Source: Sindora glabra | Taxonomy: Eukaryota > Streptophyta > Magnoliopsida > Fabales > Fabaceae | Assembly (NCBI GenBank): GCA_020226215.1 | Contig: CM035228.1 | Coordinates: forward strand, 65,879,989 to 65,943,988 | Direction: 5' to 3' | Length of the DNA: 64,000 nt | In this document: positions 12,395 to 25,979 of the stretch, in pieces | Layout: each line of letters begins with the position of its first letter | How positions within the stretch are numbered: the first letter of the stretch is position 1 | Translations under genes and position numbers: made by a program | Notes under the pieces: model-generated | Told to the model about the DNA's origin: nothing | The model's database searches: none | What the model saw: only the letters and a program-made list of their open reading frames with translations

Positions 12395-14285
12395 AATAAT
12401 ATATTTTATTGTGAGATTATTGTAATTTCTTACTAATTGATGCTCTTTTAAATTTTAAACATGTTCATTATATTAGTTGATTAAAATAATTTTCAAAATA
12501 TTTACTATTATTAAATGGTGCATCAAATTTGACTACTACCACGAATACTTGTCAGCACCAAAAATATTTATATCTCTCTTTTCTCTTCCCCCCGCCTTTT
12601 GGGATCTTCTTTTCCCCTTTTATCAAAACTAAAGTTTAGAAATAAATTATAAATTTAAATTTGATTCAATGTTAGTGTATTATTTTTTTATAAAAATGAC
12701 ATATTATTAAAAAATTATTAAGTTTTACTAACAATAAACATATTTTAATAATTTTTATTCACATAATAATATATAAATAGATGATAATATAAAATTAATT
12801 TATATGGATACTGAATTTAAATCCATAAAATATATGATTTTTTTATAAAAGAAATTCGCAATATGCAGAGTTTTTTTTAAGAAAAATAGAAAGTAAGTAC
12901 TATTTTTTTAACATTATTATATAAGTATTTTTTTGTTATAAAATGTTTGATTTGAATTATAATACTATGCAAAATTGTATAAATTATGCAGTGGAATCAT
13001 AAGTTTGACTTGGTTATAAGACTATTCCTAATTTTGCTATTTTTTATTTTTCAAGTTTAAAATGTGTTTGTGACTTAACTTTAGATTATGATAGCATACT
13101 TACCCACCATCATAACTTGTATGACCAAAAATGGGAACCATCAATAATTATAGATGCTCATTTTGTAGTTAATATGCTTGGCGTATAATACTCAAATGTC
13201 TAAATGGGCTTCCTTTTCAAACTTTTTAACGAGGAAAATTCGAGGAAAATTCTCACACACACACGCACATATTATTCGACTTGATCTCATTAGGACTACA
13301 ATTTTTCTATGGCGTGCTAATTTCCAATGCTATAACAAAAAAAACAATTATTGGTTTCATAACTAATGTCATTGTCATCCACGTCATCATCAATATCATC
13401 ATAATCATATAATATATTTAATTTAAATTATTCTTGGCATCAAAAAATCATTATAAGTTTTTAATAGTAATTTCATGTTTTTTATTTTCCTTTAAAGAAT
13501 GTGGATGGGAATTTGGATCCCTTCTTCCCTTCTCAATTATTTTTCTGTTATATTATAAAGAGATGGATATAAAATTTTTATATCTTATAATTAAAATTTT
13601 GTTTATACAGAATAATTTATATTAGAAAATTTTATTTATTTTTAAAAAATAATAAAATGACATCTTATTTGTGTATTTTTGTTAAAAAATATTATGCCTT
13701 GAAATAGAAGATATTTTTTTTATTACACTTTTCATATTAAGGCTTTATTTATTTTTTAAAAGATATTTTTTTGTAAGAAAATCTATAAGTAAATGAATGA
13801 ATACTATATGTCTTTGTATCTTGTGATAAAAAAAATAATTCCTAAAATGAAGGAAAATAACTTCGTCCCTTTAAAAGAAAAATTATCTTCTATTAAATTC
13901 GTTATATTTAACATTTGAATATACAAATCATTTTTATCATCTTAATAGTTTATAATTATATTTCAACAGAATATATTTTTTACTAAAATAAATAGAACCT
14001 AAATGATAGAATATTTTCTATTCATTTTAATATTTTATAACTATAATTTTATAAAAAAAATTATTAAAATAAATGGACCTCAAAATGATGATTTTAAGTT
14101 ATAGTTGTCAACATGATTGCGATTTTATTGTGATTAGTAAAATTAGAAGCAAGTACCCAAAAATGTGATTTTTAATGCAACACAAAATTATAAAAAATTG
14201 TGTATACGATATTGTTTGCAATAATTACAACATTATAATTATAGACTGTAATTTGAAGCCTCGCTTACAATTTTTATATAGAATG
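12395..14285. other. AT-rich intergenic DNA
   Basis: Starts with the right AATAA duplication of E1. Low complexity, A/T runs and short unrelated open frames; no domain recognised. A small ACACAC tract lies near 13250. Confidence 0.6.
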
Positions 14286-14860
14286 AGACTAATAAAAATA
14301 TTTTGCGTTTAGTTCCCTTTAGTGTAGCAGGAACGTGATCAAAAACGAAAAGAAGAGAATTCATGCCCGTGTGGATGAACGCCGCCCACAAGCCTCTCTG
14401 GTGTTCGTCTTCACACATTTCGTATCTGTGAGATGGTGCAGCTCCCAAATTGGTGGTGACCGTTACCCATTGGAGCTTCTACATTCACTTTCTGATTTGT
14501 GATTTGGATCAAATGTGTGGTATATATAAAGCAGATATCTGTGTGATAATAAGAATATATATGGTTGAAATCTTCTTCACAGACACAGCTGCCTTGTACG
14601 ACTTGCAATCTTCTCAATTTTTTCTCTTGGAGGTGGGTGAAGCCGAAGGATCATCCAAAACTTCCATTAGGGTTTCTTGGCTTTTTTGGAAGGCTGAAAT
14701 TGAATAAGAGATTGGCTGAGGATAGAATTGGGACCATAATTAATGACAACTACGCAAACATTCATCTTTATCCTCTGAGGGTGCATTTGAATCAATCATA
14801 TGACCACAACTCATTCAAGAAATTCCTAGATAATTCTGGATTAAACAAATTTGCGTGAAC
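14286..14860. other. Less AT-rich island, unrecognised
   Basis: Composition rises relative to its surroundings and overlapping frames of 60-100 residues stay open on both strands; the plus frame 14565-14858 is the longest at 97 residues. No motif was recognised, splice sites are not evident, and both strands look equally plausible. It could be an exon of a decayed gene or a transposon fragment. Confidence 0.3.
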
Positions 14861-16440
14861 GAAATTAAGATTACTTGATTGGTTTGATCAATATTTTGTG
14901 AATTCTAATATTTTAAAACTTGGCTTGAGTACACAAAATAATTAGATTAAGATTGAATCGGCTTAAATATTAAACTAAATAATTGAACCAATTAAAGTAT
15001 TTTTCATCTTTATAAATATATAAGATAAAAAAATTTAACATACTATATTATACAATCTTAACTTAAGTGATTATGTTAATTTTAAAATAGAGGTTGTGCA
15101 TTGGAATAACATATATTATACACATGGAATAACATATACATATATACACATGCATACATTATGTTTTAAATTTAAATTCAAATTAACGAAAGAAGAAATT
15201 TTTAAAAAAAGCAACATAATTGTTAATTCTATAATTCAAATTTTAAATACAATAAATCGATGACAATGAATTTTACCAGTTGATTCAACTTGATAAATTT
15301 AACTAGTCTTTTTGATAAATCATGATGTAATTGTAAACTACTAATACTAAAATAGAAAGAAATGTTAATACTTACATAATTTAGAATGCCTCATCATATA
15401 ATTCTCACTTTGTGAGAAGAGTTGTACTTTGCAGTTATAATTCTCTCACCCTCCACAGTTATTTAACTAAAGGAGCATAGCAAGAATTTCGAATTGCAGC
15501 ATTAACTAGGAATATAATATTTCATTGGTGGGCTACCGTGGATCTAAATTTAGTGATAGCAAATATTGTTGCTTTTGAACAAAAATGTCTTCAATTCTTA
15601 GAACCTCTAAATGTTAATGGCCTTTTGGATGGAAAGCGACAAATAAAGGGGAAGACTACGCAACAGCGAAAGCAATAAGCTAATTAAACACCAATCATTT
15701 GTGGAGCTTTTGGTTGCCCAAACTTGCAGCTGATAGTTGACCTCTAATTTGAACTAAAAGAATAGAGAAGATATATGATGATGATTTACAAGGCCATTGA
15801 GTAATTTGATTGGGGAGAATCAGACTGTGATCTTTTTGCAATTGTAATTCTCTAATTTGGGGCACTTTAGCAACATCATGACATATGCTTCCAATATTTC
15901 AACAATTTATAAGTGGTGATTATGAAACGTACCAATCAAACCATAAAAAGTTAGGTATTCATTTCTCTAAATAGCAATAGGCTTATGGATACATAGATTA
16001 GAGTAAACTATGAAATTGATTAATAAAAGCTATATCATTTTTTAAAAATTTATTTTACATTAATTAACTATAATTTCATGATAAATATAATGTAATGTAT
16101 ATTTATCTTTCATCAACAACATATTTGATGTAAAGATTAAAAGTTTGTGTACTTATATTATATGAAACAAATTTTAAGAAAAAAAATTAATGTAACATTT
16201 ATTTTTCAAAAACTAATCTTATGAATTAATCTATGGAATAATTAAGGAGAAAAGCTATTTCATTGGAATTAGTCTCTAATTTATTTATAACATATTGCAC
16301 TTTATATTTATATATAACACAATTTTGGTAGGTCAAAAGCTTCTAATTCAAATGATACTCAATATTTTTTGAAGGTTGTAACTTTTATTACATTCAAATT
16401 TCGATATTTGATCATTATGTATGTGTATTTAGTAATTTAA
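14861..16440. other. AT-rich intergenic DNA
   Basis: No supported gene. A more mixed-composition stretch at about 15400-15860 may be an old decayed coding sequence but contains frequent stops in all frames. Confidence 0.5.
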
Positions 16441-17526
16441 CTATTATTAAGCCATGGAGGTTTAAAGCTAACCAAATAAGCTGAAGAAATCCTTTAACTA
16501 AATTTGTGGATTTTAAGGCTTGGAGTTTTTAAGCTATTGGACAAAAGGGGTGAGAAATCAGCTAGACTTTTCAATAAACATAGAAATCAAGGAAGTAATT
16601 AAAGAAATCTTACCAAGAGTTCAATTGAATATCAGGGAAAAGTGATGGAGTCAATCAAACCCTTGAAGTTTCGTGAAATTTAGTAGAGATGAGCACAATC
16701 CTTAAGATTTTCATGCAGAATCTTAGAGTTAAGAGATGATTTTTGAGGGAGAAGAAGAAAATGAGAATTAGGGAGGTTAGGGCACCGGGTTTGCTGAATG
16801 AGATGGAGGGAAAGGTGTTTGAAAGAGTTTGGAGGTGTTTAAATGAAGATTTGTTAAGTAAAATAGCTTTGTATCAATTGGTTTATTGAGTTTCTATAAT
16901 GACTAGTCAATTAAATAATCAACTATGTAACATGTCACCTTTTAGAATGTGTTTAAAGCTTTAAAATTATATAGACTATGAAACTTTATAATCGATTATA
17001 TAGTTGATTATAGAACTTCAAATGGCCTTTGGAGCCTTATAATCAACTATCTAGATTATGTTAGGACAATTTTATTAAATTAACTTTGAAAGGTTATAAC
17101 TCCTTTATCTAACACTTGTTTTTGGCCAATCACCTATTGTTAGAAAAGTAGTTAAGGCTAATTTCTAATGGATCTAGTTTCATGATAATATATTATGTAT
17201 ATTTTGAGATACCTTAAAACAATAGTTAAAGATAAAAAATTCTATATTGTGAAAAATTGAATTTTTAGCCTAAATTTTTAATGGTTACAACGCTTTCATC
17301 TCCTAACCATTTTGGATAAATGACCAATCTATCGAAAGACCTTTGAATCTATTTTTATGTAAAATAAGTTTTATGAAAAATTAATAAGCAGTTTTTGAGT
17401 TATTCATAAAGATCATTCGAAGGTGAAAGACAAAATATTATAAAAAAAGTAAATGCATTATTTTAAATTAAGTTAACTGCTAAAAATCAACTAGGGCACA
17501 TTAAAGCATCTTTGGAATGTTACAAT
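16441..17526 (-). repeat. Possible gypsy-type LTR fragment
   Basis: The right edge, read on the minus strand, is TGTAACATTCCAAAG, a form typical of plant gypsy LTR starts. The block contains repeated TAATCGATTATA- and TAATCAACTAT-like phrases (about 16980-17060), a style often seen in dicot gypsy LTRs, and a purine-rich segment at 16740-16830. No paired LTR, primer site or target duplication was found, so the left end is approximate. Confidence 0.3.
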
Positions 17527-18180
17527 GGAATATCACTCACTAAGTCTCTTAGGGCACTAGATTTTAAGTACCTATTAACGCGAAAAAGGATGCTTGCGCT
17601 TAAAGATTACTTTGGCTATTGCAATGGGCCTTCATGGGAAAGATCAACTTTGTGGTAAAATATAATAAATTTAATGTATGAACAAAGAAAAATTTTGAAA
17701 CCTCTGGATTCAGACAGCTAGCCTGTAAAATTGAATTAATAAAATCAATAATCATTATATTTAGTTCAAAATGGGCTATCTGTATTGGTTGAAAGTTTGA
17801 CAAATTGTGTATATAATATGGTGGCTGCAAGAAAAAAAAATTTAGAAGAAATTTTAAGGTATACCTTCACAAAAAATTTTATGCTTAATACCTGAAGGCT
17901 AAGCTTTATGTTATACATGGTGATACATCTTCAAGCACATCTAATGCTTATACATTTTGATTAAATTTTGGCAATGATTAATCTGTTATTTTGTTAAGTA
18001 TGTTATTTTATTGAAATTGAAGCACACTTGTTTCTTCAATGACCTTTTGCCAGAACTCTATGGTTTGATTCAGAGCTATCGATAAAGTCAGATAATATTC
18101 ATCCTCAGAATTCAGTTTACTGGATAAAGATCTACTGAGAAAAGGCACAGGATCAGCTTGAAATTCATTAGCATCTAACT
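17527..18180. other. Intergenic DNA, nothing recognised
   Basis: Mixed AT-rich sequence between the possible LTR and the LINE relic. It may contain more decayed LINE sequence upstream of 18180, but no motif could be confirmed. Confidence 0.4.
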
Positions 18181-18181
18181 G

Positions 18182-18845
18182 AATGGATAGTGCTAGTACT
18201 ATATATGATATGGATGTTCGGAAACAATGTTATTTTCAAAGGAAAAATACCTTCAACTGAGAAAACTTTGCAACTGTTGCTTAGACTTTGTCATGTATAT
18301 CGGCGAACAAGTGTTGAACGGGGAATAGAAAATATAAAAAATGAAAAATTATATCAGGAATCAATTTCTTTTTCAAAGCAGATGAATAGCGGAGTTAACT
18401 GACCATCATGCTGAAAGAATACAAGCAAGACAAAGAGATAATTATAGAGAAGCAGGAAATATGCAAAATCATGATAGTAGAATGCATTCGTTAGAGATTC
18501 AAATAAGGAGATCCTTAGACAGAAGAAGGAAATATTCCTGGTGTCAAGTGATCTTTAAGGATGAAGATAGACTATACCTTATAAAAAAATTTTGGCTTCC
18601 TGGAAAATTTGATGAAGTGCAAATACTGTTAATAGGTTTCAGAGCACTTTTGGCAAATACTCTAATCAGGCTAATGAGGTCCAGTAAGATTCTGCTTCCG
18701 AATGGCAACTTTTGCAGGTAATCAAGAACCCTTTGATGGCAAGGACAACGTTTCAGGTGCTGGCTTGTGACATTTCTAAGCTTTTGCAAGTTTTTCCTCG
18801 TGTTGAAGCTGTTCTTGGATGCATGGACAAAAAAGAGGATTGGAA
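18182..18845 (+). pseudogene. LINE (L1-type) 3' relic: zf-RVT/RNase H region
   Basis: Plus-strand pieces resemble the end of plant L1 ORF2. At 18190-18402 a segment with MIWMFGNNVIFKGK and then PSTEKTLQ fits the W-IW--RN--F-G consensus between the zf-RVT and RNase H domains. At about 18700-18840 a second frame with LLQVIKNP and LLQVFPRVEA fits the C-terminal half of the RNase H domain. Stops and frame changes lie between them. The relic ends where the large inverted repeat begins, suggesting that repeat inserted into or beside it. Confidence 0.4.
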
Positions 18846-18849
18846 CATT

Positions 18850-20298
18850 TGCGGTTAAAATACCAAAATATGTTTATTTCATAAACTATTTTTCGCTTTA
18901 CCGCAGTTTCGAAACTATTTATCAAAATATGCAAGGCGCCATACAGAATGGCGTCATCGGCTGCACTGAAGGCGCCTTTCAACATGGCGCCTTCGTTGCA
19001 GCGAAATTCGCTGCAGGAAATCGATCGCGCGGGTTGGGAGGCGCCAAGTCACTTGGCGCCTCCCTAGCACTTCAAACTTATATAACTTAAGGGGTTGGGA
19101 GGCGCCAAATGAAATGGCGCCTCCAGCCCCATTTTATAAATTAATTAAATTTTATATATTTATATAATTTTTATTTTATTATTATTTATAATAAAATTAT
19201 AATTTTTAAAATATAATTAATTATATTTTATGATATTATTTATATATATTATAATTTAAAATTAAGATATAATTATATTAAAATTAAATTAATTATATTT
19301 TATAAAAAATATTTAGATTTATATTATAAATAGTGTAGATTGTAAATTAATAAAAATATAAGGATAAATTTGAAAAAAAATTGAAAAGATAGTAATTTAT
19401 ATAAAAAAAATTTGAAAAAAATTTATATATTTTAAAATTTATATATAAAAAAATTACTTTATTAATAATTTGAAAAGATAGTAATCCTTATATAAAAAAT
19501 TTGAAAAAATTTTATATATTTTAAAATTTATATAAATAAATTTGAAACAAATTTAAATTTATATAAATTTAAAATTTGAAACAAATTTATTTATATAAAT
19601 TTGAAACAAATTTATTTATATAAATTTTAAAATATATAAATTTTTTTCAAATTTTTTATATAAGGATTACTATCTTTTCAAATTATTAATAAAGTAATTT
19701 TTTTATATATAAATTTTAAAATATATAAATTTTTTTCAAATTTTTTTATATATAAATTACTATCTTTTCAAATTTTTTTCAAATTTATCCTTATATTTTT
19801 ATTAATTTACAATCTACACTATTTATAATATAAATCTAAATATTTTTTATAAAATATAATTAATTTAATTTTAATATAATTATATCTTAATTTTAAATTA
19901 TAATATATATAAATAATATCATAAAATATAATTAATTATATTTTAAAAATTATAATTTTATTATAAATAATAATAAAATAAAAAATATATAAATATATAA
20001 AATTTAATTAATTTATAAAATGGGGCTGGAGGCGCCATTTCATTTGGCGCCTCCCAACCCCTTAAGTTATATAAGTTTGAAGTGTTAGGGAGGCGCCTCC
20101 CAACCCGCGCGATCGATTTCTTGCAGCGAATTTCGCTGCAACAAAGCGGCCATGTTGAAAGGTGCCTTCAGCGCGGCCGATGGCGCCATTCCATATGGCG
20201 CCCTGCATATTTTGGTAAATAGTTTCGAAATCGCAGTAAAGCAGAAAATACTTTATGAAATAAACGTATTGGTATTTTAACCAACATTTGCACAATGG
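18850..20298. repeat. Large inverted repeat (foldback) with GGCGCC motifs
   Basis: Two arms of about 720 bp face each other around 19575. Matching landmarks run from the outside in: GGTTAAAATACC (18853) with GGTATTTTAACC (20271), GAAACTATTTATC with GGTAAATAGTTTC, CATGGCGCC with GGCCATG, and a long AT-rich inner part that pairs almost throughout. The outer part of each arm holds GGCGCC words, many in smaller palindromes such as GGCGCCAAGTCACTTGGCGCC-type pairs. The right arm lacks one 15-bp GGCGCC unit that the left arm has. A transcript through it would fold into very long double-stranded RNA. Related frames in the arms (18767-19090 plus, 20062-20343 minus) reflect the shared sequence. The family was not identified. 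Confidence 0.85.
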
Positions 20299-22890
20299 CT
20301 GGCGGCGGCTCCAACTCAAATAGGTACACGGTGGAGACAGCAAAGCAATTAGGCCATAGTGTTACTTGGCTCTTTTACCCAATAGTGTAACGAAAAAAAA
20401 AATTATTTTATTTAGTTAAGCGAAAGTTTTAATAATCTAACACATTAACATCTCAATAATTTGGTAAAAAGTAATTTGATATATCATAAGTTAGAGAATA
20501 ATTATTAGTTTATGCGGGGTTTAAAGAATAAAAAATAATTTTTAACTAAATTTTTATAATGTTTAATATGGTGATAAATTTAATAATCTAACCTAGAAGT
20601 TATAATACTATGATGAATATTAATTTAATATATCATATATATATAAATAGCATAATTATTTATCTATAAATCTCTTATGGTGTTACTAAGGTTTTTGTAC
20701 AGATATAAGTTTAAAAAGAAAAAGGTTTTCTAGTCTATATGGAGAAAAGAAAAACATGTAGCCTAAAAATTTTTAAATTTGTGTGAAAAAAAATGGCTCA
20801 AACTTACTTTTTGTCGATCCTTAATTTGATTATTTTTAAAACAACTTTGAGGTAGAAATAAAATTAATATAAATTCAAAGTTCAATTTCAAAGGTTGGAA
20901 AATAAATGATTATTTAAAATTTACGTTCATATAAATAAGGTTGCATTCTTTTATTAATCTATCAGTTAAAATATCAATACCTGGGATTATATTCCGTCTG
21001 TTGGAGAATCATAAAAGAAATACTTTATATGATTTCGAAGGTCGTATTGCAACGTTGTTCGGTGTGCAAGTATTTATGCTGTCGAAGAATCTTTAGCCCA
21101 AGGGATAAAAAAGAACTCGCCGTTACGCAAGACGTAACATCTACTCTTGTCTTTTCCCGACAAACTTTTAATTCAACTTTAAAATACTATTAAATATTTT
21201 TGCATTTAAATTATAATTTTAAAAAAAATGTATTTATGGGTAAATAATTACATCTCTGCATTCTATAATTTTTTTTTGGATTTTGCATTAATATTTACTT
21301 CTTTGAGTTTTGCAATTTTCCTTTGTTATGATCTTTTTTTTGGGGGGGAAAATGCATTTATATAAAATTTGCCTAAAATCTTTCAAAATTCTAATGTAGT
21401 TATAATTTAATCCAATCAAATTTTTTAACATATTGTAAAACTGTTGTAATTAAATTTAAATTTTCGAACATGTAAAAAATTCATTACTATTATAAACATG
21501 ATATGCAATATCTTTTAGAAAAAAGAATTCCAAAACAGTAGCTAAATTTATCTTAAAACGTAAAAGATATCAGAAAGCCAATATAAGCACATTCTTCAAG
21601 TTTTTTAATTGATAATAGACAAAGAGAGTATGGCAACCGTCGGTTATAATTGTTGTACATTATTGTAGAGTATTTCTCGTAGAAGAGTATTCGACTCAAG
21701 TTATATAATTATTATTTAGAGAGCAAATCTCTCATCAAAATTTTATCAAAATATTTTACATTTTTACTGACCACATATTTGCACTCTCCGTGTATCAAAT
21801 AAAGCAATGATATGATTGCCTTGAACCTGGTAGCTGATTCTATAGGCTACTGAAGTGGACTGGTGCTAATAAAATACAGTAATGTCAATAAAGTATAAAT
21901 TCAAATTTGTATCTTTATTGTGAAAACCAAAAACTCAAATTCTATAATTACATTTTATATAAATAATTAATAATTGATATATTAATTAATTGTTTAAAAA
22001 TATTTCGTAAAATTAATTATTGAATTAACTGAAATTATATAAAAATTATAAAAAAATATATCAATAAAAATAGATATATAATTAAAATAATTTATATTTA
22101 TTTAAATATTAAATTATATTAATATAATTAATATCTTCAAAAAATATAATATTTAATATTTAATTAATTATATTTTATGAATTTATATATTCCTTTATCT
22201 ACATAATTTTTATTTTATTATTTATAATAAAATTATAATTACTTATAATTATTATTATATAATTATATTTTATAACATTACATATTTATTTGTATGCATA
22301 TTTTTATATATTTATAGTTTAAAATTAAGAAATAATTATATTAAAATTAAATTGATTATATTTTATGAAAAATAATATTTAGATTTATGTTAAGAAAGGT
22401 ATAAATTATAAATTGATAAAAAGAATAAAAATAGATTTGAAGAAAATTTGAAGAAGTAGTAACTTATTAAAGATAATTTATTAAATTAAAACTTATTTTT
22501 TTTAATAAATTAATATGTAAAATATTTCTAAAAATTAACTTTTAACTTATGACTTATTGAATTAGTTAATAAATTATAAGTTAACTTATTTCTTATGTAA
22601 AATAAAACCTATATATTATGAATTTTTTTAAATATAATTGCTAATATTAAATTTTAGTAATGAACAATCGTATTCCACTATTGTAGAATTAACACAATTA
22701 AAATGATATTATAGATATTAGAGAAAGGTATGCATCACCCTCGAACAACGAATTTAGATGCTCCCTAAAATTTTTTGTGAACTCTACTGTTATTACCATT
22801 GTCTTTAATATGTCAAATTGATTCCCGTGATTTTTATAAAGTAACAATAAATAAATAAAACAAGGAAATGGAAAATTTCAAAATTAAATA
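20299..22890. other. AT-rich intergenic DNA
   Basis: No supported gene. A more GC-balanced patch at about 20980-21170 has no readable frame. Phrases such as AAATTTAATATAATTAT resemble the inner part of the inverted repeat at 18.85-20.30 kb (for example about 22290-22420), so part of this may be a relative of that repeat. Confidence 0.5.
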
Positions 22891-23090
22891 TTGGATCAGG
22901 ATTTACGCGGAAAGTTCATAATCATATTCCCATGGAACGCCAGAAAGAAGAAGACAAGTAATAACAGTGGCATCGCTGTAGGCTGTGGCACATATGTTGG
23001 CTTAATTGGCGGCTCCGTACAGTCGGTGCGATCTAGGATGGGGCCGGAATCTTGGGTCCTTCTCTTTACTAAATAATTCATAAAGGAAAA
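22891..23090. other. Short GC-balanced island, unrecognised
   Basis: About 180 bp of balanced composition with open frames on both strands (61 residues plus, 72 residues minus). No motif is recognised; possibly a decayed exon or transposon piece. Confidence 0.25.
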
Positions 23091-25979
23091 AAAATTACAA
23101 AATGTCCCTATCAAATTTAGAATGTTAGATTTTTCTTACTAACTTTAAAAAAATTATTAAATTATATCAGTTTTTAAATAAAAATCATATTATTATTATA
23201 ATATATTAATTTACAATGTCATTTTGTATATAATCTTATGATTTATTTTGAAATACTTGATTAAAATTTTCTATTTTTAATTTAATCTTTATTAATTGTA
23301 TGGTATAAAATTTGTATGTAAAGAAATGACATAATAAATTAATATATAATGATATTATAATTATTAATTAAAAAAATTATAAGAAAATTATGTAATTTAA
23401 TAAAATAATTAATTAAATGAATGATGATTCAAATTTTTTTATAATTATTATTTTTATTTCTGGACTTTCAGTATTCATGGGGACAGAATTTAACTACCCT
23501 AAATTTGGGGGGAAATACTTTAGATTTCTTTCATTTGTGAACTTGCTTTTGGCAGGTGGAGTGAAAATTTTAGTTACATCAAGGATTCTAGTTGTGTGTA
23601 ATAATGCCAAAAAGGTGGTGTCGTATATTTGTTAGGTTACCAATTGATTTGCAAGGATGGTTCATATCTCCTATCTACCTCCCTCTTCTTTATCTAAGCA
23701 CTTTCTCGCTTGTAACGATGGGTGCTACATTGAAGAGACTTCTGTAGCAAGAATAACTCCCCAAGGTTAATATCTAATTCACGTTCATCAAAGATAATTA
23801 AGGGTCAAATTGAGTAGTTATTGAATTTTTTTGGTTTAAAAAAATTGTGTGTATTAAATTAAATGAATGAAGAATGAATATAATTTAGCCTTCAGTTTTC
23901 TAAATAAATTAGGAGTATAAGCTTAGAGAAAAAATAAAAAAATAAAACGTTGTTTTTTTTATTAAAATGGGAATCCTAATAAAAATTTTACCAGTCTCAG
24001 ATTGAGATAACATGGTGTATTTCTCTCCAGGAATCCAAATAAATTGACCACTTAAATAATTAAAGGATTCGGATGCCAGCCGCAAATGTTGCGTGACTCT
24101 TACGCATGATAAAGAAAATCTTAGGTATATTTATATATTTGTTGCACTGTTCGAATATTTTACGATAATTACCGTTGTAATTCCTTCATCTACCCATTTA
24201 AGTGAGTGAAATCTCTATGTTCTCATAAAATTTATATTAATCGATAATTAATATAATAATTGCAATTATAGTTACCGGATAGAACCAAGATCCTTTATTA
24301 TATAATACATGAAATTATAAGTTATTTAATATATGCATTTAATAATATTTTATCTAAAGAATGTCGCATTATGATTCAAAATCAGTTGATTTTAAAGTAA
24401 ATTGATATTTCAAAAATTAAAGGGATATTAAATTATTATTGTAAAAATACTTTTACATCAATTTTTAAAAATATTAGGTCAATTTAGTACTTGAGTAATT
24501 AAGTTTTGTAGGAATAATTATTTGCTCTTACAACTTTAACTTTCCTCTTTATATGGGAAAGAATAAAAATACGAAAGTAACGAGTAATGACTCATGGAAT
24601 GCCACATCTGTACAATCTTTTAATGGAAAAGATACCCAAAACTAGAAGGAGGTTGTGCGAACCTTGGCCAATTCAAAGAGTGACCAAGGAGAAAAAATTG
24701 AAACTACAACATATGTTAGTTTAAAATTCATAATAAAAGTTAGCAAAAAGCATGGTTTAAGAGGTATTTCATTTTTTTTTTTAAGGTTTTGTTTCTTCTT
24801 TTATACTTAAATTTCAATTTATAATTTTTGTATTGATGCATCTAATGATTTAAAAAGAATCACTAACGGTTGGCACTTTTAATAATAATTCTCAATGAAA
24901 TTTAACTTTTATGTTATTAAAATTGAATAAATATATGATAATTTCAATAAAGGAAATTGGCAAATTATTACTAAACAAATATTAAAATATTTATTATTAC
25001 AAAAGATTTCATGAAAACTTAAAATGATAATTTATAAATATAATTGATATCTATTTTGATGCAATAATATTTTTAAAAATTTAGAAAAATTTTAACACAT
25101 TAGTTTTATAAATAACTAACATCTAAATATTACAAAATGTCTAGTAAGAAATATCAAAGATTAACATATCAAATTTTCACTTAACTAATGTTTAAATATA
25201 TGAAATTGATAAGTTTACAAAAACCATATAAATTTAAAATGCCTATTTGGTATATAATTATCATCTAAAAGGCATTTTAAACATTTGACTTTGAAATGTA
25301 AAATGATTAGACACTAGTTTAAGACTTAACTGAAGTCTAATGATATGACTACTACTAGCTTAATTAAAAATTGCTAATACATAGGATGTTAATTTTAGTT
25401 AATAACTAAATTACTTTTCATTCTGTCTGTAAATTTCATTCTAATCTCTCACTTTCCACATTACATCTTTTTAATATATGTTTGCCATGAATTTTGTTGA
25501 AACAACCCATTCATTATTTGATTTCATTTTTAAGGAATGGATTCATTATTTAAAAAGTATCACAATACATTTATATATTTTTACTTAATCTCTAATGGTA
25601 TCATTAAGACCTCTAAGTAGTTCTAGAATTGTAATAAATATTCATCTCATTCTCTAATATTTTGGCTACAAATTTAAAAATACTATTAATCATGTGGAGC
25701 ATTTCCATTCATTTTAGGCAATATTAGAAAGTGATCGGAACTACTAACATGGATATGTGATGTGAATTCCTAAGATTAGATAGTTCTTAATCTCATAATC
25801 AAATTATACAAAGAAGGATAATTATGCCATACTTTAAAAAAGAAAAGAACAAAAGTGATTAGTGAGAAGAGATCATACCATAAAAGGTGTTAATCATTTG
25901 ATTAGTGAGATTTAACACCACGAGAATTGAATCAATTTTAATGAATATGAAGTTCTTGCTTGAACCATTATAAGAAAAA
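23091..25979. other. AT-rich intergenic DNA
   Basis: No domain seen. The frame at 23417-23635 is short, lysine- and isoleucine-rich and unsupported. Confidence 0.5.

Noticed and set aside
18767..19090. Protein-like frames in the inverted-repeat arms (also 20062-20343 minus)
   Set aside because: The two frames match only because the arms are inverted copies. They have no recognised domain, and the start region differs between arms.
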